Positions 27,744-35,088 of a DNA stretch of 64,000 nucleotides are shown here, piece after piece. How positions within the stretch are numbered: the stretch's first letter is position 1; each line of letters opens with the position of its first letter. Made by a program: the position numbers and the translations under genes. The DNA is from Belliella aquatica (GTDB lineage: Bacteria; Bacteroidota; Bacteroidia; Cytophagales; Cyclobacteriaceae), in the NCBI RefSeq assembly GCF_014637795.1, contig NZ_BMFD01000003.1:85754-149753 (forward strand), given 5' to 3'. Under the pieces are notes generated by a model that worked only from the letters and a program-made list of their open reading frames with translations, searched no databases and was not told where the DNA came from.

Positions 27744-27768
27744 ATTATTAAATTTAAACAGTAAAAAA

Positions 27769-28641
27769 ATGATATTAGTAACTGGAGCAAACGGACAATA
27801 TGGAAATGCTACCATCAACCATCTATTAGACCAAGATGCAAGAGCTGAAGAGATTATTGCTATGGTCAGGAATACGGAATCTGCTAAAGAACTAAAAGAG
27901 AAAGGTGTTCAAATAAGGAAAGGTGATTATAATGATTATTCTTCATTGGTTTCGGCTTTTTCTGGAGTAAAGCATCTCTTGTTCATTTCAAGTAGTGATA
28001 TTCAAAATAGAAATAAACAGCATGAAAATGTGCTTAAAGCTGCTAAAGAATCAGGAGTTGAACATATCATCTACACAAGTTTTCTAAGTAAGAATGAAAC
28101 AGAGTCTTCACCGCTATGGCTTGTGTCTCAATCGCATTTGCAAACTGAAAACTGGTTAAAGGATAGCGGTATTAATTACACCATTTTGAAAAACAATCTC
28201 TACATGGACTTTGTGCCAGCCTTTGTTGGTGACCAAGTACTAGAAACGGGACTCGTTTTTTTACCTGCTGGAGATGGGAAAGTAGGAGCGGTATTGCGGA
28301 GCGAAATGGCAGAAGCTACAGCTAGAATATTGGGAAGCAGTAAACTTCAAGGTAAAGTATACAATTTTACCAACTCAGAGGCTTTTTCATATCAAGAGGT
28401 GGCTAATACAATTGCTGAAATTTCTGGTAAATCGATCGACTATATCTCTCCAACAGCGGAAGAATACGCACGGATTTTGGGGGAATACGGAGTACCGAGC
28501 GATTTAATTGGGTTGTTTTCTAGTTTTGCAATAGCACAAGCAAAAGATGAACTTGACGCAGTTAGTTCAGACTTAGAGTTCTTATTGGGTCGTAAGCCAA
28601 CATCTATGAGTACATTTTTATCAAAAGTGTATTCTAAATAA
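27769..28641 (+). CDS. NAD(P)H:quinone oxidoreductase type 2 (QorB/YtfG-like, NmrA family)
   Basis: A 290-residue atypical short-chain dehydrogenase. The nucleotide loop is V-T-G-A-N-G-Q-Y-G near 4-12, followed by M-V-R-N, G-D-Y-N-D-Y and L-L-F-I-S-S-S near 70-76, and I-Y-T-S-F near 103-107. The pattern closely follows E. coli QorB (YtfG), which reduces quinones with NADPH. It is divergent from an HxlR regulator with a sensing cysteine, a typical arrangement for electrophile or quinone detoxification. ATG start at 27769, 30-90 bp downstream of the operator cluster. Function inferred from family and context. Confidence 0.82.
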   Translation: MILVTGANGQYGNATINHLLDQDARAEEIIAMVRNTESAKELKEKGVQIRKGDYNDYSSLVSAFSGVKHLLFISSSDIQNRNKQHENVLKAAKESGVEHIIYTSFLSKNETESSPLWLVSQSHLQTENWLKDSGINYTILKNNLYMDFVPAFVGDQVLETGLVFLPAGDGKVGAVLRSEMAEATARILGSSKLQGKVYNFTNSEAFSYQEVANTIAEISGKSIDYISPTAEEYARILGEYGVPSDLIGLFSSFAIAQAKDELDAVSSDLEFLLGRKPTSMSTFLSKVYSK

Positions 28642-28654
28642 AAACTAATAATCT

Positions 28655-28688
28655 TACCAAGAGTATATCTCGAAATGTACTCTTGGTA
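28655..28688 (+). terminator. Hairpin terminator after the QorB-like gene
   Basis: Perfect 11-bp stem TACCAAGAGTA / TACTCTTGGTA with a 12-nt loop, 14 bp after the stop, followed by a short T-rich stretch. Not a strong U-tract, so termination efficiency is uncertain. Confidence 0.65.
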
Positions 28689-28814
28689 TTTTAGTCTACT
28701 CTTCTTTTAATAGTTTAACCAATTTTGTAAATTTATTTTATTGAAATCGATTATGCTAAATCATATCTAAGGATATAAAAACAAGAGTTTAATGTATTTG
28801 AAAAGGAGGTTTAT

Positions 28815-28847
28815 AAACCTTTGAAGCAGCCATGCTGATTCAAAGGT
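28815..28847 (+). promoter_or_regulatory. Long hairpin in the leader of the DMP19-like gene
   Basis: AACCTTTGAA (28815-28824) pairs perfectly with TTCAAAGGTT (28838-28847), with an inner CAGC/GCTG pairing, giving a stem of about 14 bp with a 3-nt apical loop. It ends 25 bp before the ATG at 28873 and has no T-run, so it is not an ordinary terminator. A leader regulatory hairpin is possible. Confidence 0.5.
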
Positions 28848-28872
28848 TAAGTAATTTAAAAAGACAAAACGA

Positions 28873-29289
28873 ATGACAAGAGAAGAAGCACAATCAGCAT
28901 GGGAGAAAATTGTCGATTTAGGTTTTGCAGATTATGACCGATTGACCCGAGAACAGCGAATTTGGTTTAATATAGAACCGCTTACAACTGGTGGACTTTG
29001 GGATCATTATATGAATCATGGAGCCGATAAGAATTCAGATACTATCATAGATCTGGAATATCTCAATTTTAATTCTATTGCCGATCAATTACGCAATTTT
29101 AACCAAACGTTCTTTCCTAAAGGCGTACCTAAGGGGCCAGATGCAAGGCAGAAAGAATTAGATAAATTCCCTGAAGAGAAGTTGGAGCAGCACATTGCAG
29201 AGATGGAAGAAATTTTCTGGAAAAAAAGTAAAGACTTAGAAAATGCACTTATAGCACATATCATCAGTTCAGGAATTGGAAAAAGGTAG
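28873..29289 (+). CDS. DMP19/DUF4375-like protein
   Basis: A 138-residue acidic, soluble protein without signal peptide or membrane segment. The central part N-I-E-P-L-T-T-G-G-L-W-D-H-Y near 36-49, the I-D-L-E-Y-L-N-F-N-S-I-A-D-Q-L stretch near 61-75, and a tail of F-F-P-K-G-V-P followed by D-A-R-Q-K-E-L-D-K-F-P-E-E resemble what I recall of the DMP19 (DUF4375) family, whose Neisseria member is a DNA mimic binding a repressor. This match is from memory and should be treated as moderate. A long hairpin lies in its leader. Single-gene unit. Confidence 0.55.
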   Translation: MTREEAQSAWEKIVDLGFADYDRLTREQRIWFNIEPLTTGGLWDHYMNHGADKNSDTIIDLEYLNFNSIADQLRNFNQTFFPKGVPKGPDARQKELDKFPEEKLEQHIAEMEEIFWKKSKDLENALIAHIISSGIGKR

Positions 29290-29381
29290 AAGAATACCTA
29301 TAAAAAAGCCAATGAATGTATCCTTTTAAAATCTCACAAAAAACATTAATTCAGATAGCATTCATCAGAATTGTTTTTTTT

Positions 29382-29852
29382 TTACCGATATCTTCTAAAA
29401 ACCTGCAAGGCACACATTGTTCCTTGATCCCATTGTAACTCTTTGGCGTCAAGCATTTTTTGAAACTCGGTTTCGTTTACCCATTTGGCATCGGTAATAT
29501 AATCCTCGTCGGGATTTTCTGGTGGGTTTTCCATGATCACTGGATTCTCTGCAATGAAATAATGGATTGGTCTGTTGCCAAAAACGCGTTCCGATGAGTA
29601 CAAGTGATAAAAATTGCTAGACTCCATTGATACTTCTTCAGCGAGTTCCTCAATTGCGTGAGTCAGGATATCTTTATCCAATTTGTCCACACCACCGCTG
29701 ACAAATTTCCAGAATTTTCTTGCGTAGCTGTGGATATATTCTTGAATTAAAAAAATCTCTTTCGTTTCAGTATTGAAAGGATATATAATGACTACCTCAC
29801 GATCTTTTCTGCTCGGAATCTCTTGTAGCTTTGTTTGTAGTGTTTCTAACAT
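29382..29852 (-). CDS. Nudix family hydrolase with an atypical Nudix box
   Basis: A 156-residue protein with the Nudix fold order: I-I-Y-P-F-N near 22-27, then G-G-V-D-K-L-D followed by a helix with A-I-E-E-L-A-E-E-V-S-M (~67-77), then W-V-N-E-T-E-F near 128-134. The canonical box G-x5-E-x7-R-E-U-x-E-E-x-G-U is degenerate: the Arg position is Glu, the last Gly is Ser, and the first Glu is not at its place, though the metal-binding E-E-x-x-E-E block is kept. It may hydrolyse a nucleoside-diphosphate derivative with altered specificity, or be a regulatory relative. ATG start. Confidence 0.75.
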   Translation of the reverse strand: MLETLQTKLQEIPSRKDREVVIIYPFNTETKEIFLIQEYIHSYARKFWKFVSGGVDKLDKDILTHAIEELAEEVSMESSNFYHLYSSERVFGNRPIHYFIAENPVIMENPPENPDEDYITDAKWVNETEFQKMLDAKELQWDQGTMCALQVFRRYR

Positions 29853-30235
29853 GTATAAAAATATATATCTTAAATGAAAGTGACCTGTCTATGATGGTCG
29901 CAAAAGTAGGAGAAATATTGATGGAAATGAAGTGTAAATTTGATATGTCTTGAATTGTGATGGAAATTGGAAAGTGCTGTAAATAGTTGTTTTAACTTAA
30001 AATTATCAATGCTATTTAAAATCTGCGATCGGAAGCCTTAGCCCTACCATCTTTGTAGAAAGAAGCAAAGATCACAAAATCAAAAGGGGAGTAGCTCTGA
30101 CAGATTAATTTCATTTCCATAAATAAACAAAATTATAGATTACTTTATAATTATCGACTAATTCTAATTTTTTCATAAAAGTATAAGAGCTACACCAATG
30201 ATATTCACTATTTTTAGCCGAAATCAACTCATATT
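29853..30235. other. 383-bp intergenic region, divergent
   Basis: Between the divergent Nudix and DUF3784 genes. No ORF of useful length, no RNA gene recognised. One weak hairpin, ATCTTTG/CAAAGAT at 30049-30072, lies in a locally G/C-richer patch (30020-30110) of unknown nature. It should hold both promoters but I could not assign them. Confidence 0.5.
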
Positions 30236-30946
30236 ATGGCAGCAGTTTATACAGGATTATTTTTAATTGGGCTTGGCTTTTTGGTAAAAGCTTTTCCAAA
30301 TCTAATAGCAGGTTACAATACGATGTCTGAAAAGCAAAAGGAAAAGGTAGATATCGAGGGCTTATCTACGTTTATGCGGGATGGATTGATAGTAATTGGA
30401 CTGATTGTAATTATCGGATACAGTGCTTTGACATCCTTAGGTCAGCATGCTTTCTTGGATGTCTTTATTCCGAGCGTGATCGTGATTGGCGTGTTGTTTT
30501 TATTTTTCAAAGCAAAAAGATTTGATCAAAATGAAGGAGGACTTGTAAAATCCAAGTTGAAAGGTGTATTCATGATAGTGGTTTTGGTTTTCGTTTTAGT
30601 GATGATTGGCAATGCTTTGATACCAACAGGATACGAAATCAATAATGATCGCGTGAAGTTTACAGGAGATTATGGAACTGAAATCAAGGTTTCCGATATA
30701 GCGTCGATATCTCTAATTGACAAAATGCCTCCTATCAAAGCCAGAACAAATGGTTTAGGTATGGGACCAATCCGGAAAGGATTTTTTAGGATAGAAGATG
30801 AAGGGAAATGTCGACTATTTCTGCATAGTTTCCAAGGTCCTTTTGTAAAGATCAGCACCAAAGATCAAGAGACAATTTTTGTAAATTTCAAAAAGAGGGA
30901 AAAGACAGAATTAGTATTTCTTGCTATAAAATCAGTTAAACAATAA
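30236..30946 (+). CDS. DUF3784-type membrane protein with a C-terminal PH-like domain
   Basis: A 236-residue inner-membrane protein with four hydrophobic helices (about 3-20, 48-66, 73-90 and 110-128). The first part carries the DUF3784 signature L-I-A-G-Y-N-T-M-S-E-K-Q-K-E-K near 23-37. The soluble C-terminal half (~135-236) has a beta-rich pattern like bacterial PH domains. Function unknown; DUF3784 proteins are common in Bacteroidota and Firmicutes. ATG start, no close neighbour on the strand other than a possible 51-residue lipoprotein frame downstream. Confidence 0.7.
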   Translation: MAAVYTGLFLIGLGFLVKAFPNLIAGYNTMSEKQKEKVDIEGLSTFMRDGLIVIGLIVIIGYSALTSLGQHAFLDVFIPSVIVIGVLFLFFKAKRFDQNEGGLVKSKLKGVFMIVVLVFVLVMIGNALIPTGYEINNDRVKFTGDYGTEIKVSDIASISLIDKMPPIKARTNGLGMGPIRKGFFRIEDEGKCRLFLHSFQGPFVKISTKDQETIFVNFKKREKTELVFLAIKSVKQ

Positions 30947-30988
30947 TTGCTTAGTTCTTAATCTTAGTAACTAAGTTGATCTTCAACC

Positions 30989-31144
30989 TTGATCATCTTT
31001 GTTAGGAGAAATTTTCTAATACTTATCACTTTGTTAATTGTAATCGCATGCTCTGAAAAAGGGCTTTACTTATCCCGAACCAATCCTTTTTACGAGGGAC
31101 TCAATGAAGATGAGGTTGTTTTTGATGTTTATGAATTTAAGTGA
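30989..31144 (+). CDS. Possible 51-residue lipoprotein (or gene remnant), TTG start
   Basis: An open frame beginning at TTG (in-frame TGA four codons upstream; no ATG). It encodes a positively charged N-region R-R-N, a hydrophobic core L-I-L-I-T-L-L-I-V-I and a lipobox V-I-A-C, then S-E-K-G-L-Y-L-S-R-T and a short acidic tail ending D-V-Y-E-F-K before TGA. The composition is convincingly that of a lipoprotein signal, but length, start codon and the lack of known relatives leave open that this is a remnant of a longer gene. It starts 42 bp after the DUF3784 gene and may be its last cistron. Confidence 0.35.
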   Translation: MIIFVRRNFLILITLLIVIACSEKGLYLSRTNPFYEGLNEDEVVFDVYEFK

Positions 31145-31158
31145 TTTCATTATTAATG

Positions 31159-31196
31159 TTGTTTAGTAAACTATAAAAGTGTTGTTTACTAAACAA
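31159..31196. promoter_or_regulatory. Twin operator-like inverted repeat, orphan
   Basis: TTGTTTAGTAAAC (31159-31171) and GTTTACTAAACAA (31184-31196) form a perfect 13-bp inverted repeat with a 12-nt spacer. Each half is itself a near-palindrome of the form GTTTA-N-TAAAC, so this can be seen as two operator copies ~25 bp apart. No gene starts here on the plus strand; the nearest minus gene start is far away. Confidence 0.4.
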
Positions 31197-31246
31197 TAAT
31201 ATAATTTGAGGAGAAAGAGAGTGGTATTATTTAGAATTACAGCTCA

Positions 31247-31273
31247 AGATTTCTCCCTTTGGTCGAAATGACC
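31247..31273. repeat. Dispersed Bacteroidota-type intergenic repeat (TTCTCCC...GGTCGAAATGACC)
   Basis: The segment resembles the frequent intergenic sequence GTCATTTCGACC-AAGGGAGAAATCT of many Bacteroidota genomes, here on the reverse strand. A related but degenerate copy, TCGAAATGAC, lies at 60132-60141. Identification is from memory of other genomes, so moderate confidence. Confidence 0.4.
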
Positions 31274-31325
31274 TTGAATAAGCTTTTGTTAGGATTTAAG
31301 ATACACCCTGTCCGAAATCCCTAAG

Positions 31326-31367
31326 TCTTACATCTTGCGTCTTGTGTCTCAAATCTCATTTCTAAAA
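31326..31367 (-). repeat. 7-bp-period repeat, distal copy near typA
   Basis: Six units of 7 bp on the plus strand: TCTTACA, TCTTGCG, TCTTGTG, TCTCAAA, TCTCATT, TCTAAAA. On the typA sense strand they read NNYAAGA-like. The tract lies beyond the typA terminator and its last unit merges into the terminator's T-run. Confidence 0.75.
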
Positions 31368-31393
31368 AAAGCCCCAAAGTTTCCTTCGGGGCC
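31364..31393 (-). terminator. Rho-independent terminator of typA
   Basis: On the minus strand: GCCCCGAAG...CTTTGGGGC stem with a GAAA loop (one G-T pair) followed by seven T. It lies 38 bp after the typA stop and is flanked on both sides by heptamer tracts. Confidence 0.88.
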
Positions 31394-31395
31394 TG

Positions 31396-31430
31396 TCTTA
31401 CTTCTTGCGTCTTATATCTTGAATCTTAGA
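31396..31430 (-). repeat. 7-bp-period repeat in the typA 3' UTR
   Basis: Five units on the plus strand: TCTTACT, TCTTGCG, TCTTATA, TCTTGAA, TCTTAGA, ending exactly at the typA stop codon (31431). On the sense strand the repeat is NNYAAGA and begins at the first base after TAA. Confidence 0.8.
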
Positions 31431-33236
31431 TTAAGCTTCTTTCTTCGACATTCTTGTTCTCTCACCTTCATCCAAATAGATTTTTCTCATTCGGATAGAT
31501 TTTGGAGTGATTTCTAAGTATTCATCCTTTTGGATGTATTCCATAGCTTCTTCCAAAGAGAATTTTTTTGCAGGCTGAATCCTAACGTTGTCATCAGAAC
31601 CTGAAGCTCTCATGTTGGTTAGTTTTTTACCTTTCTGAACGTTTACCACGATGTCATTGTCACGGGAATTTTCACCGATAACTTGACCTGTATATAGTTC
31701 TTCTCCTGGCTCTACGAAGAATGTACCTCTGTCCTGCAATTTGTCAATTGCATAAGCAGTACACTGTCCACCTTCCATAGAGATCAATGAACCGTTGTTT
31801 CTTTCAGGGATAGATCCTTTGAATGGTTCGTAAGCTGAGAACCTGTGGTTCATGATTGCTTCACCTTGTGTAGCAGTCAATACATTGTTTCTCAATCCGA
31901 TCAAACCTCTTGAAGGAATTCTGAATTCTAGGTGTTGTAAATCGCCTTTTGGCTCCATTACTAAAAGTTCACCTTTTCTTTGCGTAGCCAATTCGATTAC
32001 TTTTCCTGCAGTCGTTTCAGGAACATCTACTACCAAAATTTCAATTGGTTCGCATTTCACACCGTCCACTTCTTTGTAGATTACCTGAGGCTGTCCAACT
32101 TGCAATTCGTAACCTTCTCTTCTCATTGTCTCGATCAAGACTGACAAGTGAAGGATTCCACGTCCGTACACCAAGAATTTGTCTTCAGAATCTGTAGACT
32201 CAACTCTCAAGGCCAAGTTTTTCTCCATTTCTTTCATCAATCTATCTCTCAAGTGACGTGAAGTCACAAATTTACCTTCTTTACCGAAGAAAGGAGAGTT
32301 GTTGATCGTGAAGAGCATGTTCATTGTTGGCTCATCGATAGAGATTCTTGGAAGTGCTTCTGGATTTTCAAGATCAGCGAGTGTATCACCGATTTCGAAA
32401 TCTTCAATTCCTGTTACCGCACAGATATCGCCTGCAACTACTTCAGTTACTTTATTTTTTCCAAGACCTTCAAATACATGAAGTTCTTTTACTTTTACTT
32501 TTTTGAAAACACCATCGGCTTTGCACAATGTCAATTGTGAACCTTCTTTGACGGTACCTCTTTTTACTCTACCGATAGCGATACGGCCAACGAAGTTAGA
32601 GTAATCAAGAGAAGTGATTTGCATTTGAAGCGTTCCTTCGTCAATTTTTGGCGCAGGGATATGCTCAATGATTGCGTCTAAAAGTGGGATGATTGTGTCA
32701 GTAGGGTTTTTCCAATCTGGACCCATCCAATTGTTTTTGGCAGAGCCATAAAGTGTCTGGAAGTTCAATTGCTCTTCTGTAGCGTCCAAGTTGAACATCA
32801 ATTCGAAAACAGATTCTTGAACTTCGTCAGGACGACAGTTTTCTTTATCCACTTTGTTGACTACTACGATAGGAGTCAATCCAAGTGCCAAGGCTTTGCC
32901 CAAAACGAATCTCGTCTGTGGCATAGGGCCTTCAAAGGCATCAACCAATAGGATTACCCCATCAGCCATTTTCAAAACTCTTTCTACCTCACCACCAAAG
33001 TCTGCGTGACCTGGAGTATCAATAATATTGATTTTGGTGTCTTTATATCTTACGGATACGTTCTTAGAAAGAATTGTGATCCCCCTTTCTCTTTCCAAGT
33101 CATTGTTGTCGAGGATAAGATCGTCAAACTGTTGGTTCTCACGGAAGATTTTAGAGAGGTGAATGATTTTATCCACGAGTGTGGTCTTGCCGTGGTCAAC
33201 GTGTGCGATAATCGCGATATTCCGAATACTTTGCAT
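31431..33236 (-). CDS. typA: Ribosome-associated GTPase TypA/BipA
   Basis: A 601-residue translational GTPase. G1 is A-H-V-D-H-G-K-T at 11-18, followed by the G2/G3 region (R-G-I-T-I-L, then D-T-P-G-H-A-D-F near 73-80) and G4 N-K-V-D near 127-130. EF-G-like domains II, III and V and the BipA-specific C-terminal domain complete the normal length of ~600. TypA acts on the 70S ribosome in 50S biogenesis and in cold or stress adaptation. It is monocistronic here, with a -7 box upstream, a strong terminator and heptamer repeats after the stop. ATG start. Confidence 0.97.
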   Translation of the reverse strand: MQSIRNIAIIAHVDHGKTTLVDKIIHLSKIFRENQQFDDLILDNNDLERERGITILSKNVSVRYKDTKINIIDTPGHADFGGEVERVLKMADGVILLVDAFEGPMPQTRFVLGKALALGLTPIVVVNKVDKENCRPDEVQESVFELMFNLDATEEQLNFQTLYGSAKNNWMGPDWKNPTDTIIPLLDAIIEHIPAPKIDEGTLQMQITSLDYSNFVGRIAIGRVKRGTVKEGSQLTLCKADGVFKKVKVKELHVFEGLGKNKVTEVVAGDICAVTGIEDFEIGDTLADLENPEALPRISIDEPTMNMLFTINNSPFFGKEGKFVTSRHLRDRLMKEMEKNLALRVESTDSEDKFLVYGRGILHLSVLIETMRREGYELQVGQPQVIYKEVDGVKCEPIEILVVDVPETTAGKVIELATQRKGELLVMEPKGDLQHLEFRIPSRGLIGLRNNVLTATQGEAIMNHRFSAYEPFKGSIPERNNGSLISMEGGQCTAYAIDKLQDRGTFFVEPGEELYTGQVIGENSRDNDIVVNVQKGKKLTNMRASGSDDNVRIQPAKKFSLEEAMEYIQKDEYLEITPKSIRMRKIYLDEGERTRMSKKEA

Positions 33237-33256
33237 TGTAAATTTGAATTAGGGTG

Positions 33257-33264
33257 CAAATGTA
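33257..33264 (-). promoter_or_regulatory. Candidate -7 element of the typA promoter
   Basis: On the minus strand reads TACATTTG (TAnnTTTG), ~21-28 bp upstream of the typA ATG. A T-rich -33 region lies about 19 bp further, without a clean TTTG. Confidence 0.45.
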
Positions 33265-33613
33265 AGAATAATATTTGGTTAAAATCCGATGAACGATGAA
33301 AGTCTCAGAGATTTAAAGATTTATTCATCTTGAGGATTTGTGAGGGCAATATAAATTGGGGAGAAATGAAGGTTTATGCCTATTTAAACATACATTTTTT
33401 TATTATTGTGAGATGCTTTTTAGGAGAAGTCATTCTTGTCCACCCCTTTGAGACTTTTGGGATGGTAGTAGCTTATTTTAGATGAGTTTAAACCCACGGG
33501 TAAAATGTCGGTCGTTCCTCTATTACTTTTTTTCTAGAAGAAAATAAGTTTCGATCGGTAAGTAGTGATAATTTTTTATTGAGATTCTGTTTGAGAGGTC
33601 AGGCCAAAAACAG

Positions 33614-33701
33614 CTCCCTAGGAGTGGTAGACTTATTAACCACGGCTTTTAAGCCGTGGATAGGAATGTTAAGAGCTGTTAGGAAGTGCCGTAGGTACGG
33701 C
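33614..33701. repeat. REP-like palindrome cluster
   Basis: Three hairpins: CTCC-N3-GGAG (33614-33624), CCACGGCTT-TT-AAGCCGTGG (33640-33659), and GCCGTA-GG-TACGGC (33688-33701). They are much richer in G/C than the surroundings and resemble the REP/RAYT-associated extragenic palindromes seen in Bacteroidota (for example GTGCCGTAGGTACGG). No transposase gene is nearby. Downstream of the operon at 33723 they could also act as its terminator. Confidence 0.5.
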
Positions 33702-33722
33702 CGACACTATTGTAGGTATGTT

Positions 33723-34415
33723 TCAACCTTCTCCATAAACTTTAATCAATTCTTCAGTGTCTGCAATACTTCGATCCAAAACCTTTGGAAGTATGAATAT
33801 ACTGATATATAAAATTGTAATTGCAATCAAGATAGAACCGATTAAGATTTGTGAAAAAAGACTCTCTTGAGAACCTTCTTGTCTGTAAATAAAAGAATGA
33901 CCCTGCATACAAACAATTACCCCAAAATTGATGATTTGAAAAACACTATTTGAAGCCATATAAGATGCGTATTTCTTATATTTTTTATGTTTTCCCCAAT
34001 ACCGAAAGACTACCCAAAAAAATGAAAATAATAAGAAGATAATAAGCATTAAAAACCAAGATCTTGAATCTTGAAGCAGGATTGAAGATTGAATAAAAAG
34101 ATAGAGTAGGCCAATTGGGAAAATTACCCTATAACTTAAAAACAAATCTTTTAGAGCTGTCCAATAATATCCTCTCAGTCTCTTTTCAATCATACCTTTG
34201 TAAGATTCCTCTAATCCCGCAAAACCAAAAATCCCGAAAGAAGCATGGACTTTTCTAAAAGCATCTGACAAGCTGAGTGTCGGATTTTCTTCCATCAATT
34301 CTTCAACTCTGCAGGCTACATGATCTAAGATTTCATATTGAACATCGATTTCTGTGTAGCCTTTGTAAGAAATCAGTTTTTTGAGTTGCTCAATTTGGTC
34401 TTTAGTTAGCTTCAT
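33723..34415 (-). CDS. Four-TM protein with N-terminal HAAS-like domain, paralog 4 (last) of operon
   Basis: A 230-residue membrane protein not matched to a named family. N-terminal ~85 residues are helical and cytoplasm-like, beginning L-T-K-D-Q-I-E-Q-L and containing Y-E-I-L-D-H-V near 27-33 followed by a Glu-rich helix. Four membrane helices follow (~97-112, 118-137, 156-172, 190-212). The first segment aligns by eye with the starts of the three preceding proteins, all with E-[IL]-x-D-H, and resembles the amphipathic HAAS/DUF1700-type N-domain that often accompanies PadR regulators. It overlaps the previous gene by 14 bp. ATG start; ends 20 bp before the REP-like cluster. Confidence 0.75.
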   Translation of the reverse strand: MKLTKDQIEQLKKLISYKGYTEIDVQYEILDHVACRVEELMEENPTLSLSDAFRKVHASFGIFGFAGLEESYKGMIEKRLRGYYWTALKDLFLSYRVIFPIGLLYLFIQSSILLQDSRSWFLMLIIFLLFSFFWVVFRYWGKHKKYKKYASYMASNSVFQIINFGVIVCMQGHSFIYRQEGSQESLFSQILIGSILIAITILYISIFILPKVLDRSIADTEELIKVYGEG

Positions 34416-35088
34416 ATAAAAAAGGTTTGAGTTGTGATTGATTAACTTTATAAAGTGACTTAAGTGTTACAAAAAGAAAGAATAGGACTAAAATACAGGT
34501 AAATTGATTTTGGAAAATTAAACCAAAATATTCACCAAAAAGAAGGTGGTTTCGCGTTAATGAAAAAACTAGGTGCCAAAAGAATAAATTAATAACTATG
34601 ATTTGCGAAAGTGCTGCTCGTTTTGCACTTCGATAGCTGTGATTAGTTAGTATTTTGGATTTCTCACCCATTGTGTCTTTGGTATGATAAAGCCAAGCTT
34701 GCCAAGACAATGGGATTATAGCCCATAAAAAGATTGTTATCCCAACCATTACAGGTTGATTTTGATCAAACACTAATGTGGTAATCAATGCAATAATGAA
34801 GAATAAAAGATTAGTTATTAGATCTTTTGAATTTAGAGAAATGATTGATTTTAAATAGGTCTTAATAAACTGCCAAATAATAAGATTCTGGTATTTGAAC
34901 CTCATTTTATAGATCGTCCAATTACTCCAATTAAGCTTTTCCACTTCCCAAAATGCCTCGACATCATTTATTCCTAATGATTCATATTTACAAAGTACAT
35001 GGTCAAGGATCTCGAAATACATCTCCTCTAAGCGAAATGGTCGCTCAGCGAGTTTTATTTCCAAAAACTGTAAATCATAGGTTTTCAT
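34402..35088 (-). CDS. Four-TM protein with N-terminal HAAS-like domain, paralog 3 of operon
   Basis: A 228-residue membrane protein starting at the ATG at 35088; the longer frame reaching 35499 runs antisense-like through the previous gene and is not real. The start overlaps the previous stop as ATGA (4 bp). The N-domain has Y-F-E-I-L-D-H-V near 25-32 after a short lead, the same place as in its paralogs. Four hydrophobic helices lie at about 94-111, 116-136, 165-183 and 195-213. Of the four proteins this one has the most divergent N-terminus (no L-T-x-x-x-I opening). Function unknown; a subunit of a heteromeric membrane complex is an inference from coupling. Confidence 0.75.
   Translation of the reverse strand: MKTYDLQFLEIKLAERPFRLEEMYFEILDHVLCKYESLGINDVEAFWEVEKLNWSNWTIYKMRFKYQNLIIWQFIKTYLKSIISLNSKDLITNLLFFIIALITTLVFDQNQPVMVGITIFLWAIIPLSWQAWLYHTKDTMGEKSKILTNHSYRSAKRAALSQIIVINLFFWHLVFSLTRNHLLFGEYFGLIFQNQFTCILVLFFLFVTLKSLYKVNQSQLKPFLYEAN

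Larger units (their letters stand above)
30947..31430. other. 484-bp intergenic region with several repeats
   Basis: Contains a possible small lipoprotein frame (30989-31144), twin operator-like palindromes (31159-31196), a common Bacteroidota-type dispersed repeat (31247-31273), and two heptamer tracts that flank the typA terminator (31326-31430). These are listed separately. Confidence 0.7.
33237..33722. other. 486-bp intergenic region with REP-like palindromes
   Basis: Upstream of typA and downstream of the four-gene membrane operon. The typA promoter lies at its left end. The right third (33614-33701) has three G/C-rich hairpins listed below. No ORF supported. Confidence 0.6.

Noticed and set aside
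29289-29381. Hairpin ATGAATG...CATTCAT between the DMP19-like and Nudix genes as a terminator
   Set aside because: The loop exceeds 35 nt and the arms are only 7 bp; too weak to list, although a T-run follows.
31326-31430. Heptamer tracts as a CRISPR array
   Set aside because: Units are 7 bp, degenerate and have no spacers; not CRISPR-like.
33237-33722. A structured non-coding RNA in the gap before typA
   Set aside because: The hairpins are REP-like and G/C-rich without a recognisable RNA family core or promoter next to them.
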